Positions 9,275 through 18,043 of a stretch of 64,000 bases of DNA are shown piece after piece; the stretch's first letter is position 1, and each line of letters opens with the position of its first letter. The stretch is from assembly GCF_022179765.1 (NCBI RefSeq), contig NZ_BPRE01000004.1:186001-250000 (forward strand), in the 5' to 3' direction. The DNA comes from Methylorubrum suomiense. GTDB taxonomy: Bacteria > Pseudomonadota > Alphaproteobacteria > Rhizobiales > Beijerinckiaceae. The notes beneath the pieces are model-generated. The model was not told the DNA's origin. It worked only from the letters and a program-made list of their open reading frames with translations, and ran no database searches. The position numbers and the translations under genes were made by a program.

Positions 9275-10322
9275 TCGAACCTCATCCCCCACGGACGAGG
9301 ATCACGCCGTCTGCCGGGCGGCGATTCGTGCCGGTTCCAAGAGCTTCTATGCCGCTTCGATGCTCCTGCCGCCGAAGGTGCGGCGGCCGTCCTACGGTCT
9401 CTACGCCTTCTGCCGCCTCTCCGACGACGCCGTCGACGAGGCCGGCGGCGACCGTGCCGCCGCTCTGGCGCGGCTGGAGCGTCGCCTCGCCCTGGCTCAA
9501 GCCGGGCTTCCGCAGGATCATCCCGCCGACCGGGCTCTCGCCGAGGTGCTCGCCGTCCATGCGATACCCGAGGCGCTGCCCCGCGCCCTGCTCGAAGGGC
9601 TGGCCTGGGACACGCAGGGGCGCCGCTACGCGACGCTCTCGGACCTGTCCGCCTATGCCGCCCGTGTCGCCGGAGCGGTCGGCGCGATGATGAGCCTCGT
9701 CATGGGGGTGCGCGATCCGAACGCGCTCGCCCGCGCCTGCGATCTCGGCGTCGCCATGCAATTCACCAACATCGCCCGCGACGTCGGTGAGGATGCCCGC
9801 GCCGGCCGCCTCTACCTGCCCCTCGACTGGCTCGCCGAGGCGGGCATCGAGCCGGACGCCTTCCTGGCCGATCCGCAGGCGACGCCGGCCCTGCGACGGG
9901 TCGTGGCCCGATTGCTGGACGCGGCCGAACAGCTCTACGCCCGGTCCGAGGCCGGCATCGCACTGCTTCCGCTGCCCTGTCGGCCGGCCATCCGTGCCGC
10001 CCGCCTGATCTATGCGGAGATCGGCCGAGCCGTGGAAGCGAACGGTCTCGATTCCGTCGGTCGCCGCGCCCGCGTGCCGGGCGCCCGCAAGGCCTCGCTT
10101 CTCGCCCGCGCGGCTTGGCCGATAGCCCCCGTCGCCACGGTGGTGGACGCGGCCCTGCCCGAGACAGCCTTCCTCGTCGAAGCGGTCCTGCGCCATCCGG
10201 CGCCGTCCGCCCCGGCGACACTGCCGGCATGGTGGGATCTATCCGGGCAGGCCGTGCGCGTCCTCGATCTGATCGAGGCCTTGGAGGAGCGGGACGCCTT
10301 CCGCCGCTCCGCACCTTCGTGA
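9240..10322 (+). CDS. crtB: Phytoene synthase
   Basis: A 360-residue squalene/phytoene synthase family protein. Aspartate-rich motif 1 appears in FCRLSDDAVDE and motif 2 in NIARDVGEDARAGRLYLP. It condenses two GGPP to phytoene, the substrate of CrtI. The gene starts inside the end of crtI (ATG 9240, second ATG 9255), so the two are translationally coupled. Hopanoid HpnC/HpnD are close relatives, but adjacency to crtI and the bch genes favours CrtB. A GTGA overlap joins it to a tiny membrane-protein ORF. Confidence 0.92.
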   Translation: MPWCRMRAFPSDRTSSPTDEDHAVCRAAIRAGSKSFYAASMLLPPKVRRPSYGLYAFCRLSDDAVDEAGGDRAAALARLERRLALAQAGLPQDHPADRALAEVLAVHAIPEALPRALLEGLAWDTQGRRYATLSDLSAYAARVAGAVGAMMSLVMGVRDPNALARACDLGVAMQFTNIARDVGEDARAGRLYLPLDWLAEAGIEPDAFLADPQATPALRRVVARLLDAAEQLYARSEAGIALLPLPCRPAIRAARLIYAEIGRAVEANGLDSVGRRARVPGARKASLLARAAWPIAPVATVVDAALPETAFLVEAVLRHPAPSAPATLPAWWDLSGQAVRVLDLIEALEERDAFRRSAPS

Positions 10323-10462
10323 GCGATACGGGCTTCGCCGCCCTCGATATCGGCCTCGCCTTCGGGCTCGTCCTGGCGCTGGCCGTCTGGCAGCTCATCC
10401 GGGTGAAGCGCTCGATCCGACGCGACCGCGAGAGCGCCGACCGGACCTCCGCCGACCTCTGA
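10319..10462 (+). CDS. 47-residue single-span membrane protein coupled to crtB
   Basis: A GTG start overlaps the crtB TGA (GTGA) and opens a 47-codon frame. The peptide has one hydrophobic helix (ALDIGLAFGLVLALAVWQLI) followed at once by a strongly basic, then mixed-charge, C-terminal tail (VKRSIRRDRESADRTSADL). The layout predicts a single-pass inner-membrane protein with a cytoplasmic tail. No known family is recognised. Being in the crtI-crtB transcript it may help place the carotenoid enzymes at the membrane, which is speculation. Confidence 0.55.
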   Translation: MSDTGFAALDIGLAFGLVLALAVWQLIRVKRSIRRDRESADRTSADL

Positions 10463-10504
10463 TCGTCGCACCGTCAGCTACATGCAGCCGCGTCCGATAC
10501 GGGC

Positions 10505-11602
10505 TCAGGCCGCCCGGCGCCGCTCCGGATACAGCGTCGCGAGCCCATCGGCACTGGCTTCGCAGACGCCGCGCTCGGTGATGATGCCGGTCACGAGGCG
10601 AGCGGGCGTCACGTCGAAGGCGGGGTTCGCCACGGGACTACCGGGTGAGACCACCTGCACGGTGGCGAAGCCCCCATCCTCCGTCCGGCCGGTGAGATGC
10701 GTGACCTCCCGCGCATCCCGCTCCTCGATCGGAATGTCCCGCACGCCGTCCTCCAGCGTCCAATCGATCGTCGAGAACGGCAGCGCCGCGTAGAACGGCA
10801 CGCGGTTGTCGCTGGCGGCCAGCGCCTTCAGATAGGTGCCGATCTTGTTGCACACGTCGCCCGAGGCCGTGGTGCGATCGGAACCGACGATGCAGACATC
10901 GATGTCGCCGTGCTGCATCAGGTGGCCGCCGGCATTGTCGGCGATGACGGTGTGGGGCACGCCGTGGGCGTTGAGCTCGAAGGCGGTGAGCGCCGCACCC
11001 TGATTCCGCGGTCGGGTCTCATCGACGTAGACATGGACCGGCACGCCGGCATCGTGCGCGACGTAGATCGGCGCTAGCGCCGTGCCCCAATCGACGGTGG
11101 CGAGCCAGCCCGCGTTGCAATGGGTCAGCACCTTGACCGGACCGCTCTTCTTCGCGGCGATCTCGGCGAGGATCTTCGCGCCATGCTCGCCGATGGACCG
11201 ACAGCTCGCCACGTCCTCGTCGGCGATACGGGCGGCTTCCGCGAAGGCGAGAGCTTCGCGCTCGGTTTCAGGTGCCCGGCGCAGCAGGCCCGCCGCGCGG
11301 TCGAGGGCCCAGCGGAGATTGATGGCGGTCGGCCGCGTGGCGGCGAGCGTCGTGCAGGCCCGCTCGATCCCGCCGTCGCTCGGATCTTCGCGCATGGCCA
11401 GCGCCAGCCCATAGGCGGCGGTGACGCCGATCAGCGGCGCGCCGCGCACGACCATGGTGCGGATCGCCACCGCCGCGTCGTCGAGGCTCGCGAGCCGCTT
11501 CAGCTCGAAGGCGAAGGGCAGTCGCGTCTGATCGATGACCTGTACGGAGCGGCCGTCGGCCTCGGGGAAGATGGTGCGGTAGTGGCGGCCGTCGATCTTC
11601 AT
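10505..11602 (-). CDS. mtnA: S-methyl-5-thioribose-1-phosphate isomerase
   Basis: About 365 residues of the eIF2B-related MtnA family. Signatures: [37 protein letters not shown] with the catalytic cysteine, [10 protein letters not shown], and [18 protein letters not shown] with the catalytic aspartate. It isomerises MTR-1-P to MTRu-1-P in methionine salvage; some alphaproteobacteria use it in an isoprenoid shunt with DXS. I took the ATG at 11602; a GTG six codons upstream (11620) is possible. No other mtn gene is nearby. Confidence 0.95.
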   Translation of the reverse strand: MKIDGRHYRTIFPEADGRSVQVIDQTRLPFAFELKRLASLDDAAVAIRTMVVRGAPLIGVTAAYGLALAMREDPSDGGIERACTTLAATRPTAINLRWALDRAAGLLRRAPETEREALAFAEAARIADEDVASCRSIGEHGAKILAEIAAKKSGPVKVLTHCNAGWLATVDWGTALAPIYVAHDAGVPVHVYVDETRPRNQGAALTAFELNAHGVPHTVIADNAGGHLMQHGDIDVCIVGSDRTTASGDVCNKIGTYLKALAASDNRVPFYAALPFSTIDWTLEDGVRDIPIEERDAREVTHLTGRTEDGGFATVQVVSPGSPVANPAFDVTPARLVTGIITERGVCEASADGLATLYPERRRAA

Positions 11603-11826
11603 GGGATCGCGGTGTCGCACGAAGCGGCTTGCGGAGCCAGCCCCGCCTAGCCGGACGCATCGTTTCGGTATCGTGCCTGCGACTGCTCAGTCTCCAGCAT
11701 TGCCCTTCAGCGTATTCAATTGTGGAGCGCGTCTGTCAGGACCATGACAACTGCATAAAACCGATCATCCTTCGATCTGCCGCCAGCGAGTCGGCTCGCC
11801 CCGCGGCGCTCAGAAGGAGTCCCGCG

Positions 11827-12141
11827 ATGTCCACGCATCTCGACGATGTGAAAAAATACGCCAAGAAGCCGGTCAACGAGGTGGCCGTGGCCGGTTTGGA
11901 GAAGACGTATCGGCTGGTGCTGTCGAAGCCGGATACACGCTTCGTGGCCTGTTCCGACAAGGCCGAGCTCGAAACAGTGCGCAATAACTTCCTTGAGAAG
12001 AAGCTCGGCTTGAGCGGTGACGCTCTCGACGCCTCGATCAAGGATGTCTGCATGACGATGAAGGCCAGCCGCTCGAAGTCGCGGCTGACGTTCTATTATT
12101 TGCTGGCGGAGCATCACGGAAAGCTCGACGCGTTCGCGTGA
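11827..12141 (+). CDS. DUF2853 family protein
   Basis: A 104-residue cytoplasmic protein with the DUF2853 pattern: YAKKPVNEVAVAGLEKTYRLVLSKPDTRFVACSDKAELETVRNNFL and a C-terminal KSRLTFYYLLAEHHGKL. A strong AGAAGGAG sits 8 bases before the ATG at 11827. The family is small and all-helical, with no assigned function. It is divergent from mtnA and has no obvious operon partner. Confidence 0.85.
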   Translation: MSTHLDDVKKYAKKPVNEVAVAGLEKTYRLVLSKPDTRFVACSDKAELETVRNNFLEKKLGLSGDALDASIKDVCMTMKASRSKSRLTFYYLLAEHHGKLDAFA

Positions 12142-12279
12142 CGACACGCGTCGTACCGAGACGTATCCCTCACCCCGAGCTGCCCCGGCAACGGCCTCAG
12201 CGGACCCATTCTTCGAGGCCTCGGCTTCCGCGGCCCTCGTCTCACTGAGGACGAGGGCCCGGGTTGTTGTGCCGCCGCT

Positions 12280-12483
12280 TCAGCGTGCCACTCGCTCGAT
12301 GAAGACGTCGATCGCGGCATCCGGGGCGAGACCGAGTTTGTCGCGGATCAGGCCGGGCAACCGGCACATGAGATCGCGCATCGTCGGCGCTTCGCCGGTG
12401 AGGCCCGGCACCGGCGATTCTCGGACGACGTAGAGACCGGCGGCCTGATCCCAGCCGCAACGGACGGTGATCGGGTGGCTCAT
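12280..12483 (-). CDS. DUF1902 family protein
   Basis: A 67-residue protein, MSHPITVRCGWDQAAGLYV followed by SPVPGLTGEAPTMRDL, matching DUF1902, which resembles the HicB-like fold of ribbon-strand regulators. I selected the ATG at 12483 because GAGGAG lies 6 bases upstream; the frame can be extended to 12582, into the end of serA, but that region is low in conservation. No HicA-like partner is adjacent, so a toxin-antitoxin role is not supported here. It follows serA by 76 bases and may share its transcript. Confidence 0.7.
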   Translation of the reverse strand: MSHPITVRCGWDQAAGLYVVRESPVPGLTGEAPTMRDLMCRLPGLIRDKLGLAPDAAIDVFIERVAR

Positions 12484-12559
12484 GGGCGGCTCCTCGATGC
12501 TGGGGAGGGAGGACGCGGCCTGTGCCGCCGCGTCGTCGTTGGGATCCGGTTCGGCGGTT

Positions 12560-14152
12560 TTAGAAGCGGACGGGGCGGACACGCTTCACCTGCGGAATTG
12601 CGGCGATCGCTTCGAGCACCTCGGCGGAGACCGGCGCATCCACCGCGACGAAGGCGATGGCGTTGCCGCCCTCCGTTTCGCGACCGAGGTTGAACGTGCC
12701 GATATTCACGCCCGCTTCGCCGAGCACCGTGCCGAGCCGGCCGATGAAGCCCGGCTTGTCGTAATTGCGAACGTAGAGCATGTGCGGAGCGAAGGCGGCG
12801 TCGATGTCGATGCCGCGGATCTCGATGACGCGCGGCTTGCCGTCGTGGAACACGGTGCCCGCCGCATCCCGCGGCATGTCCTCGGCATCGACCGTGATCC
12901 GCACCACCGATTCGTAGTCGCTGGCGCCGCCCTCGCGCTTGATCTCGTCCACCACGATCCCCCGCTCCTTCGCGATCACGGGCGCCGAGACCATGTTCAC
13001 GTCCTGCAGGATCGGCCGCAGCACGCCGGTCACCGCCGCGGAGGTGAGCGCCCGGGTATTCATGCCGGCCACCGCGCCCTCGTAGGTGATGCGGATGCCC
13101 TTGATCGGCGCCTCGGTGAGTTGACCGAGGAAGGAGCCCAGCTTCTCGCAGAGGGCCACGAACGGCTTCAGTCGGGGCGCCTCCTCCGCCGAGATCGAGG
13201 GAAAGTTGATGGCGTTGGTGATGGCTCCGCTGACGAGGTAATCGGCCATCTGCTCGGCCACCTGCAGGGCCACGTTCTCCTGCGCCTCGGAGGTCGAGGC
13301 GCCGAGATGCGGCGTGCAGACCACGTTCGGATGACCGAACAGCGGATTCTCGGTGGCGGGCTCGGTAACGAACACGTCGAAGGCTGCGCCCGCGACATGG
13401 CCGGAATCGAGCCGTTCGCGCAGCGCCGCCTCGTCGACGAGTCCGCCGCGGGCGCAGTTGACGATGCGCACGCCGGGTTTGGTCTTGGCGAGGTTCTCGG
13501 CCGAGAGGATGTTTCGGGTGCGCTCCGTCATCGGCACATGCAGGGTGATGACGTCAGCACGCGCCAGCAGCGCATCGAGTTCCACCTTCTCGACACCGAG
13601 TTCGAGCGCACGCTCCGGCGACAGGAAGGGATCGTAGGCGACGACTTTGAGCTTCAGTCCGATGGCACGCTCGGCGACGATGGCGCCGATATTGCCGCAG
13701 CCGATCACGCCGAGCGTTTTGCCCGTCAGCTCGACGCCCATGAAGCGGTTCTTTTCCCACTTGCCGGCCTGGGTCGAGGCGTCGGCCTGCGGGATCTGGC
13801 GGGCCAGCGCGAACATCATCGCGATGGCGTGTTCGGCGGTGGTGATCGAATTGCCGAACGGCGTATTCATCACGATCACGCCCTTGGCTGTCGCCGCCGG
13901 CACGTCGACATTGTCGACTCCGATTCCGGCCCGGCCGATCACCTTGAGGTTCGGCGCATCGGCAAGCAGCTTGCCCGTCACCTTGGTGGCGGAGCGGATG
14001 GCGAGGCCGTCATACTGGCCGATGACGCGGGCAAGCGCGTCCTTGTCCTTGCCGAGGTTCGGCTGGAAGTCGACGGCGATGCCGCGATCCTTGAAGATCT
14101 GCACGGCGGCGTCGGAGAGAGCGTCTGAGATCAGAACTTTGGGCTGGGGCAC
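12560..14152 (-). CDS. serA: D-3-phosphoglycerate dehydrogenase
   Basis: A 530-residue long-type SerA. N-terminal substrate domain, NAD-binding Rossmann motif VIGCGNIGAIVAERAIG, catalytic arginine in NCARGGLVDE, Glu in FVTEPATENPLFGHPNVVCTPHLG with catalytic His, then an intervening ASB-type domain and a C-terminal ACT domain (about 455-530, YVRNYDKPGFIGRLGTVL) that normally senses serine. It oxidises 3-phosphoglycerate to start serine synthesis, of special weight in serine-cycle methylotrophs. The start is a GTG after AGGTG. serC lies upstream, separated by a terminator-like hairpin. Confidence 0.96.
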   Translation of the reverse strand: MPQPKVLISDALSDAAVQIFKDRGIAVDFQPNLGKDKDALARVIGQYDGLAIRSATKVTGKLLADAPNLKVIGRAGIGVDNVDVPAATAKGVIVMNTPFGNSITTAEHAIAMMFALARQIPQADASTQAGKWEKNRFMGVELTGKTLGVIGCGNIGAIVAERAIGLKLKVVAYDPFLSPERALELGVEKVELDALLARADVITLHVPMTERTRNILSAENLAKTKPGVRIVNCARGGLVDEAALRERLDSGHVAGAAFDVFVTEPATENPLFGHPNVVCTPHLGASTSEAQENVALQVAEQMADYLVSGAITNAINFPSISAEEAPRLKPFVALCEKLGSFLGQLTEAPIKGIRITYEGAVAGMNTRALTSAAVTGVLRPILQDVNMVSAPVIAKERGIVVDEIKREGGASDYESVVRITVDAEDMPRDAAGTVFHDGKPRVIEIRGIDIDAAFAPHMLYVRNYDKPGFIGRLGTVLGEAGVNIGTFNLGRETEGGNAIAFVAVDAPVSAEVLEAIAAIPQVKRVRPVRF

Positions 14153-14259
14153 GGGAGCACCTGTGAGGCAGGCGCGCAGGATCGCTGGCCACGACGGGGC
14201 GCGACCGGCTGCCCATCGGCAGGACCGGCGGATCGCTGAACGCGCGGGCTGATACGAAA

Positions 14260-14284
14260 ACGGCCGGTCGCAGGGACCGGCCGT
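14260..14284 (-). terminator. Rho-independent terminator after serC
   Basis: Perfect 10-bp stem ACGGCCGGTC (14260-14269) with GACCGGCCGT (14275-14284), 5-base loop. On the minus strand the stem is followed by TTTTCG. It lies 15 bases after the serC stop, so serC and serA are probably at least partly separate transcripts. Confidence 0.7.
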
Positions 14285-14298
14285 GATTCACGGAACGA

Positions 14299-15474
14299 TC
14301 AAGCCGCCGCGGCGGCGAGCGCCGCCTTTTCCTGGGCGAAGGCCCAGTCGAGCCAGGGCATGAGCGCTTCGAGGTCGGAGGCCTCGACGGTGGCCCCGCA
14401 CCAGATCCGCAAACCCGCCGGAGCGTCGCGATAGGCGCCGAAATCGTAGCCGACGCCTTCGGCCTCGAGACGAGCGACGATGCCGGCGGCGACCTTCTTC
14501 ACCACCGCGTCGCCCTTGGCGAGCACGTCCGAATCGGTCAGCACGAGGCAGACGCCCGTGTTCGAGTAGGTCGCCGGATCGACCGCCAAATGGCCGATCC
14601 AGGGAGTCTTCGCCACCCAGTCGTGCACGACCTTGGCGTTGGCATCCGCACGGGCGTGCAGCGCCGACAGACCGCCGATGCTCTCGGCCCATTTCAGGGT
14701 GTCGAGGTAATCTTCGACCGCCAGCATCGAGGGCGTGTTGATGGTGTCGCCCTTGAAGATCCCCTCGATCAGCTTGCCGCCCTTGGTCAGGCGGAACACC
14801 TTCGGGATCGGCCAAGCGGGCGTGTGGCTCTCGATGCGCGCCACGGCGCGGGGCGAGAGGATCAGCATCCCGTGCGCGGCCTCGCCGCCCATCACCTTCT
14901 GCCAGGAATAGGTGACGACATCGAGCTTGTCCCACGGCAGCGGCATCGCGAAAGCCGCCGACGTCGCGTCGCAGATGGTGACGCCGTCGCGGTCGTCGGC
15001 GATCCAGTCGCTGTATGGGATCTTCACGCCGGCCGTGGTGCCGTTCCAGGTGAAGACGACGTCGTGATTCTTCGTATCGATCGCGTCGAGCGCCGGCAGG
15101 ATGCCGTGCTCGGTGGTGCGCACGATCGGATCGATCTTGAGCTCCTTCAGCGCGTCGGTGACCCACTCGGCGCCGAAGGAATCCCAGGCCATGACCTCGA
15201 CGGTCTTCGGGCCCAGCATCGACCACATCGCCATCTCGACGGCACCGGTATCGGATCCGGGGACGATGCCGATGCGGTAATCAGCCGGGATCTGCAGCAC
15301 TTTGCGGGTCAGCTCGATGGCTTCCGCCAGCTTCGCCTTGCCTGCGACCGAACGGTGCGAGCGGCCGAGCGCCGCGCCGGAGAGGGCATCAAGGGTCCAG
15401 CCGGGACGCTTGGTCGTGGGGCCGGACGAGAAATAAGGCACGCGCGGACGCGCGGCAGGCTTTTGAACCGTCAT
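14299..15474 (-). CDS. serC: Phosphoserine aminotransferase
   Basis: About 391 residues of a class V PLP aminotransferase. The PLP lysine is in [15 protein letters not shown], the aspartate in [12 protein letters not shown], and the start region [14 protein letters not shown] is characteristic of the SerC variant in Rhizobiales. It converts 3-phosphohydroxypyruvate to phosphoserine using glutamate. I took the ATG at 15474 because GGAAGG is 9 bases upstream; the ATG at 15483 would be directly against that sequence. serA is downstream in the same direction. Confidence 0.95.
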   Translation of the reverse strand: MTVQKPAARPRVPYFSSGPTTKRPGWTLDALSGAALGRSHRSVAGKAKLAEAIELTRKVLQIPADYRIGIVPGSDTGAVEMAMWSMLGPKTVEVMAWDSFGAEWVTDALKELKIDPIVRTTEHGILPALDAIDTKNHDVVFTWNGTTAGVKIPYSDWIADDRDGVTICDATSAAFAMPLPWDKLDVVTYSWQKVMGGEAAHGMLILSPRAVARIESHTPAWPIPKVFRLTKGGKLIEGIFKGDTINTPSMLAVEDYLDTLKWAESIGGLSALHARADANAKVVHDWVAKTPWIGHLAVDPATYSNTGVCLVLTDSDVLAKGDAVVKKVAAGIVARLEAEGVGYDFGAYRDAPAGLRIWCGATVEASDLEALMPWLDWAFAQEKAALAAAAA

Positions 15475-15646
15475 GTCATCCATCCTTCCAGATGGGCGCC
15501 TCCCGTTGGGGGGAGGTGTCCCGCCGCCGGGAATGACCGATTAAGGCGTGGGACGCAAGCCGTCTCTTTAAGATTTTCCGCCGCGTGTTGCTGGGGTGAC
15601 AGGCGCTGTGACAGTTCAGGCAAGATGTTTTAACGAGATATTTCTT

Positions 15647-16369
15647 CTACGGCGCTTCTTCGGCCAGCAGGTCAGGCCGGCGGGCGCGCGTCAGCACGAG
15701 GCTCTGCTCGTGCCGCCAGCGGGCAATGGCCGCGTGGTTGCCGCCCATCAGCACGTCGGGGATCGCGCGGCCCTCCCATTCGCGCGGACGCGTGTAGTGC
15801 GGGTATTCGAGAAGACCGCCCTCGAAGCTCTCTTCGACGCCGGATTCGTGCTTGCCCATCACGCCTGGGAGCAGGCGCACGCAGGCATCGATGAGGACGA
15901 GTGCGCCGATCTCGCCACCCGAGAGGATGTAGTCGCCGATCGACACCTCTTCGAGGCCGCGCCCCTCGATGACCCGCTCGTCCACGCCCTCGAAGCGTCC
16001 GCAGACGATGACCGCGCCGAGACCTTCGCTGAGCGCGCGCACCCGTGCCTGCGTCAGCGGCTTGCCGCGGGGCGACATGAGGAGCCGGGGACGGAGATCG
16101 CCCTCAGGCGACGCAGCATCGATGGCGGGACCGAGGACGTCGCAGCGCAGGACCATGCCGGCACCGCCTCCGGCGGGGGTGTCGTCGACGTTGCGATGGC
16201 GGCCGAGCCCGTGTTCGCGGATCTGGCGCGGCTCCAGGCACCACGCCCCGCGAGCGAGGGCATCGCCCGACAGCGACAGCCCGAGGGGGCCCGGGAACAT
16301 CTCGGGATAGAGGGTCAACACGGTGGCCCGCCAGGGGGCCGCTGCGGCCGAGTCGCTACCGTCGCTCAT
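15647..16369 (-). CDS. trmD: tRNA (guanine37-N1)-methyltransferase
   Basis: A 240-residue SPOUT-class enzyme with the TrmD hallmarks: [46 protein letters not shown] and [14 protein letters not shown] (the trefoil-knot SAM site). It methylates G37 of tRNAs to prevent frameshifting. In many bacteria trmD directly follows rimM; here about 2.7 kb with unrelated genes lies between them, and rplS is not downstream. The frame has normal length and motifs, so it looks functional. Confidence 0.96.
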   Translation of the reverse strand: MSDGSDSAAAAPWRATVLTLYPEMFPGPLGLSLSGDALARGAWCLEPRQIREHGLGRHRNVDDTPAGGGAGMVLRCDVLGPAIDAASPEGDLRPRLLMSPRGKPLTQARVRALSEGLGAVIVCGRFEGVDERVIEGRGLEEVSIGDYILSGGEIGALVLIDACVRLLPGVMGKHESGVEESFEGGLLEYPHYTRPREWEGRAIPDVLMGGNHAAIARWRHEQSLVLTRARRPDLLAEEAP

Positions 16370-16399
16370 GCCGCTTGATGGCGGGGCGGGAAGGGGCGG

Positions 16400-16657
16400 T
16401 CAACGCCGAGACGGAACACGCCGAGGCAACCGCCGCGCTTTCCTCGACCGCTTCACCCCAGACCCTTCGACGTTTTCTGCCCTTACGCGCGCGGAAGGAA
16501 ACGTGTCCGGGGGAGGAGCGGAGCGGCTCGCTGTGCCGAACGGATCGGGCGAACCGGTGGCGATACCGACCGTCGCGCCGGGCATAGCGAGCGCCGCCGA
16601 TGCGGACTGACTAAGTGCCAAGGCAATCAGGATGTGGGGTAAGCGTCCCATGATCAT
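16400..16657 (-). CDS. Putative small exported protein
   Basis: An 85-residue frame beginning MIMGRLPHILIALALSQSAS, a plausible signal peptide, then a Pro/Ser-rich middle and a very basic Arg-rich tail. No family is recognised. It lies 30 bases upstream of trmD on the same strand, and its 5' end faces the exported methyltransferase gene. The frame continues far upstream without a stop, so coding status is uncertain; the signal peptide is the only support. Confidence 0.3.
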   Translation of the reverse strand: MIMGRLPHILIALALSQSASAALAMPGATVGIATGSPDPFGTASRSAPPPDTFPSARVRAENVEGSGVKRSRKARRLPRRVPSRR

Positions 16658-16741
16658 GGACCAATCCCATTGCGTCGATAACCGTTTCCGGCCGGAGAGT
16701 CGCGGGCGGGCACGTTCCGCGTCTCCACGGGTTGTTCGCGG

Positions 16742-17473
16742 ATGATCCGTTCGACCATCCTGACCCTTCTTCTCCTGACGCTGCCGGCCGGAGCCGCCGA
16801 GCCGCTCGCCCCGCCCGCTGCCCCGGCCGAACGCTTTCCGAAACCCGACAGACCTGTGGCGGAAATCGTGGCGGCGCAATGGGCGGACCCCAAGGAACGA
16901 GACCGGGCCGACGAGGTCGGGCAGGTGGCGCGCCTCATGCGGATCGGCCCTGGACAGACGGTTGCCGATATCGGGGCCGGCAGCGGCTATTACGTAATGC
17001 GGTTGAGTCCTCGGGTCGGTCCACAGGGACGCATCCTCGCGCAGGACATCACGCCGAATTACCTGTCCGACCTGGAACGGCGCGTCGCCACCGAACGATT
17101 GACCAACGTCACCGTGGTGCGGGGCGAAGCGCACGATCCGCGCCTGCCCCCGGGATCGCTCGACGCGGCCGTGCTGGTTCACATGTATCACGAGGTCGCG
17201 CAGCCGTTCGGCCTGCTCTGGAATCTCGCCGCGATGATGAAACCGGGCGGAAAGGTCGGCATCGTCGATGCGGACGCGATCCCCTCGCGCCACGGTACGC
17301 CGCCGAAGCTCCTGCGCTGCGAGTTGGCGGCGGTCGGATACCGCGAACTGTCCATGACCACGCTCAAGGGCGGCGTCGGCTATCTCGCGGTGTTCGAGGC
17401 GCCGCCGGTCGACAAGCGGCCCGATCCGGCCGCGATCACACCTTGCCGGGACGAGACGACGCGCATCCGCTGA
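16742..17473 (+). CDS. Exported class I SAM-dependent methyltransferase
   Basis: A 243-residue protein with a clear N-terminal signal peptide (MIRSTILTLLLLTLPAGAAE) ahead of a Rossmann methyltransferase domain. Motif I is VADIGAGSGYYVMRLSP, then VRGEAHDPRLPPGSLDAAVLVHMYHEV and the MMKPGGKVGIVDAD post-motif. The UbiE-like core is complete. A periplasmic location is unexpected because SAM is cytoplasmic; similar signal-bearing methyltransferases are known in proteobacteria but their substrates are not. The start is supported by the signal peptide. Confidence 0.8.
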   Translation: MIRSTILTLLLLTLPAGAAEPLAPPAAPAERFPKPDRPVAEIVAAQWADPKERDRADEVGQVARLMRIGPGQTVADIGAGSGYYVMRLSPRVGPQGRILAQDITPNYLSDLERRVATERLTNVTVVRGEAHDPRLPPGSLDAAVLVHMYHEVAQPFGLLWNLAAMMKPGGKVGIVDADAIPSRHGTPPKLLRCELAAVGYRELSMTTLKGGVGYLAVFEAPPVDKRPDPAAITPCRDETTRIR

Positions 17474-17630
17474 GCGTGCTTCTTCGATTGAATGCGTTTG
17501 TCGGCTCCGTCGCTCTGTTCGATATCAAGTCTAGCGATAGTCTTATTGGAAAACCGAGAAAAACAATTTCGTTTTGAGAAGTCCGCGGTATCAAAGACGT
17601 GATACACGATTTGGCAATGTAGAAAATCTA

Positions 17631-17984
17631 CTATCGATTATCAGTGCGAGAACCTTTCTCCGCCAATGCTGCGCTCTCCCGCTTGAGCGGGCGGCCTTTC
17701 GGACATGCTTCCTGCACGAAACCATGCAGGGCGTTGACCAAGTTGTCGGGCACCTGTCGGTAGAAAATGAACTGCCCCCGGCGCTCGCTTTCCACCAGCC
17801 CGGCGGCTTCGAGAATCGAGAGATGCTGGGAGATGGAGGCCTTCGACATGGCGAAGCGCGCCGCGATTTCGCCGGCGTTGAGTTCGGTGTGAGACAGGTA
17901 CGCTAGAATCTGGCGCCGGACGGACGATGCCAGAGCTTCGAAGACACGCTGCATCGGACGATATTTAGGCGCTAAGCTAACCAT
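17631..17984 (-). CDS. ArsR-family transcriptional regulator
   Basis: A 117-residue winged-helix protein: RVFEALASSVRRQILAYLSHTELNAGEIAARFAMSKASISQHLSILEAAGLVESERRGQFIFYRQVPDNL, the full ArsR HTH and wing. No metal-binding CxC in the recognition helix is seen; the single C-terminal cysteine (EACPKG) could be a redox or thiol sensor. The start ATG 17984 is taken because the conserved fold begins soon after; the frame extends to 18101. It is divergent from a desaturase gene over a 40-bp dyad that I propose as its operator. Confidence 0.88.
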   Translation of the reverse strand: MVSLAPKYRPMQRVFEALASSVRRQILAYLSHTELNAGEIAARFAMSKASISQHLSILEAAGLVESERRGQFIFYRQVPDNLVNALHGFVQEACPKGRPLKRESAALAEKGSRTDNR

Positions 17985-17995
17985 TGACAAGCTCA

Positions 17996-18035
17996 ACCTT
18001 TCGTTGTTTAGGAAATTTGCTAAATATCGAAAGGT
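17996..18035. promoter_or_regulatory. Interrupted dyad between arsR-like and desaturase genes (putative operator)
   Basis: Two nested inverted repeats share one centre (18015/18016): outer ACCTTTCG (17996-18003) with CGAAAGGT (18028-18035), inner TTTAG (18007-18011) with CTAAA (18020-18024). Seventeen of 20 positions pair. A related TTAG-GCG-CTAA lies in the first codons of the regulator (about 17965-17976). The right arm also supplies the AAAGG ribosome-binding site of the desaturase. Confidence 0.6.
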
Positions 18036-18043
18036 GGATGGTG

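Noticed and set aside
12467..14128. 553-codon open frame on the plus strand opposite serA
   Set aside because: Rich in Arg/His/Gly, no family features; it is the antisense shadow of a highly conserved gene.
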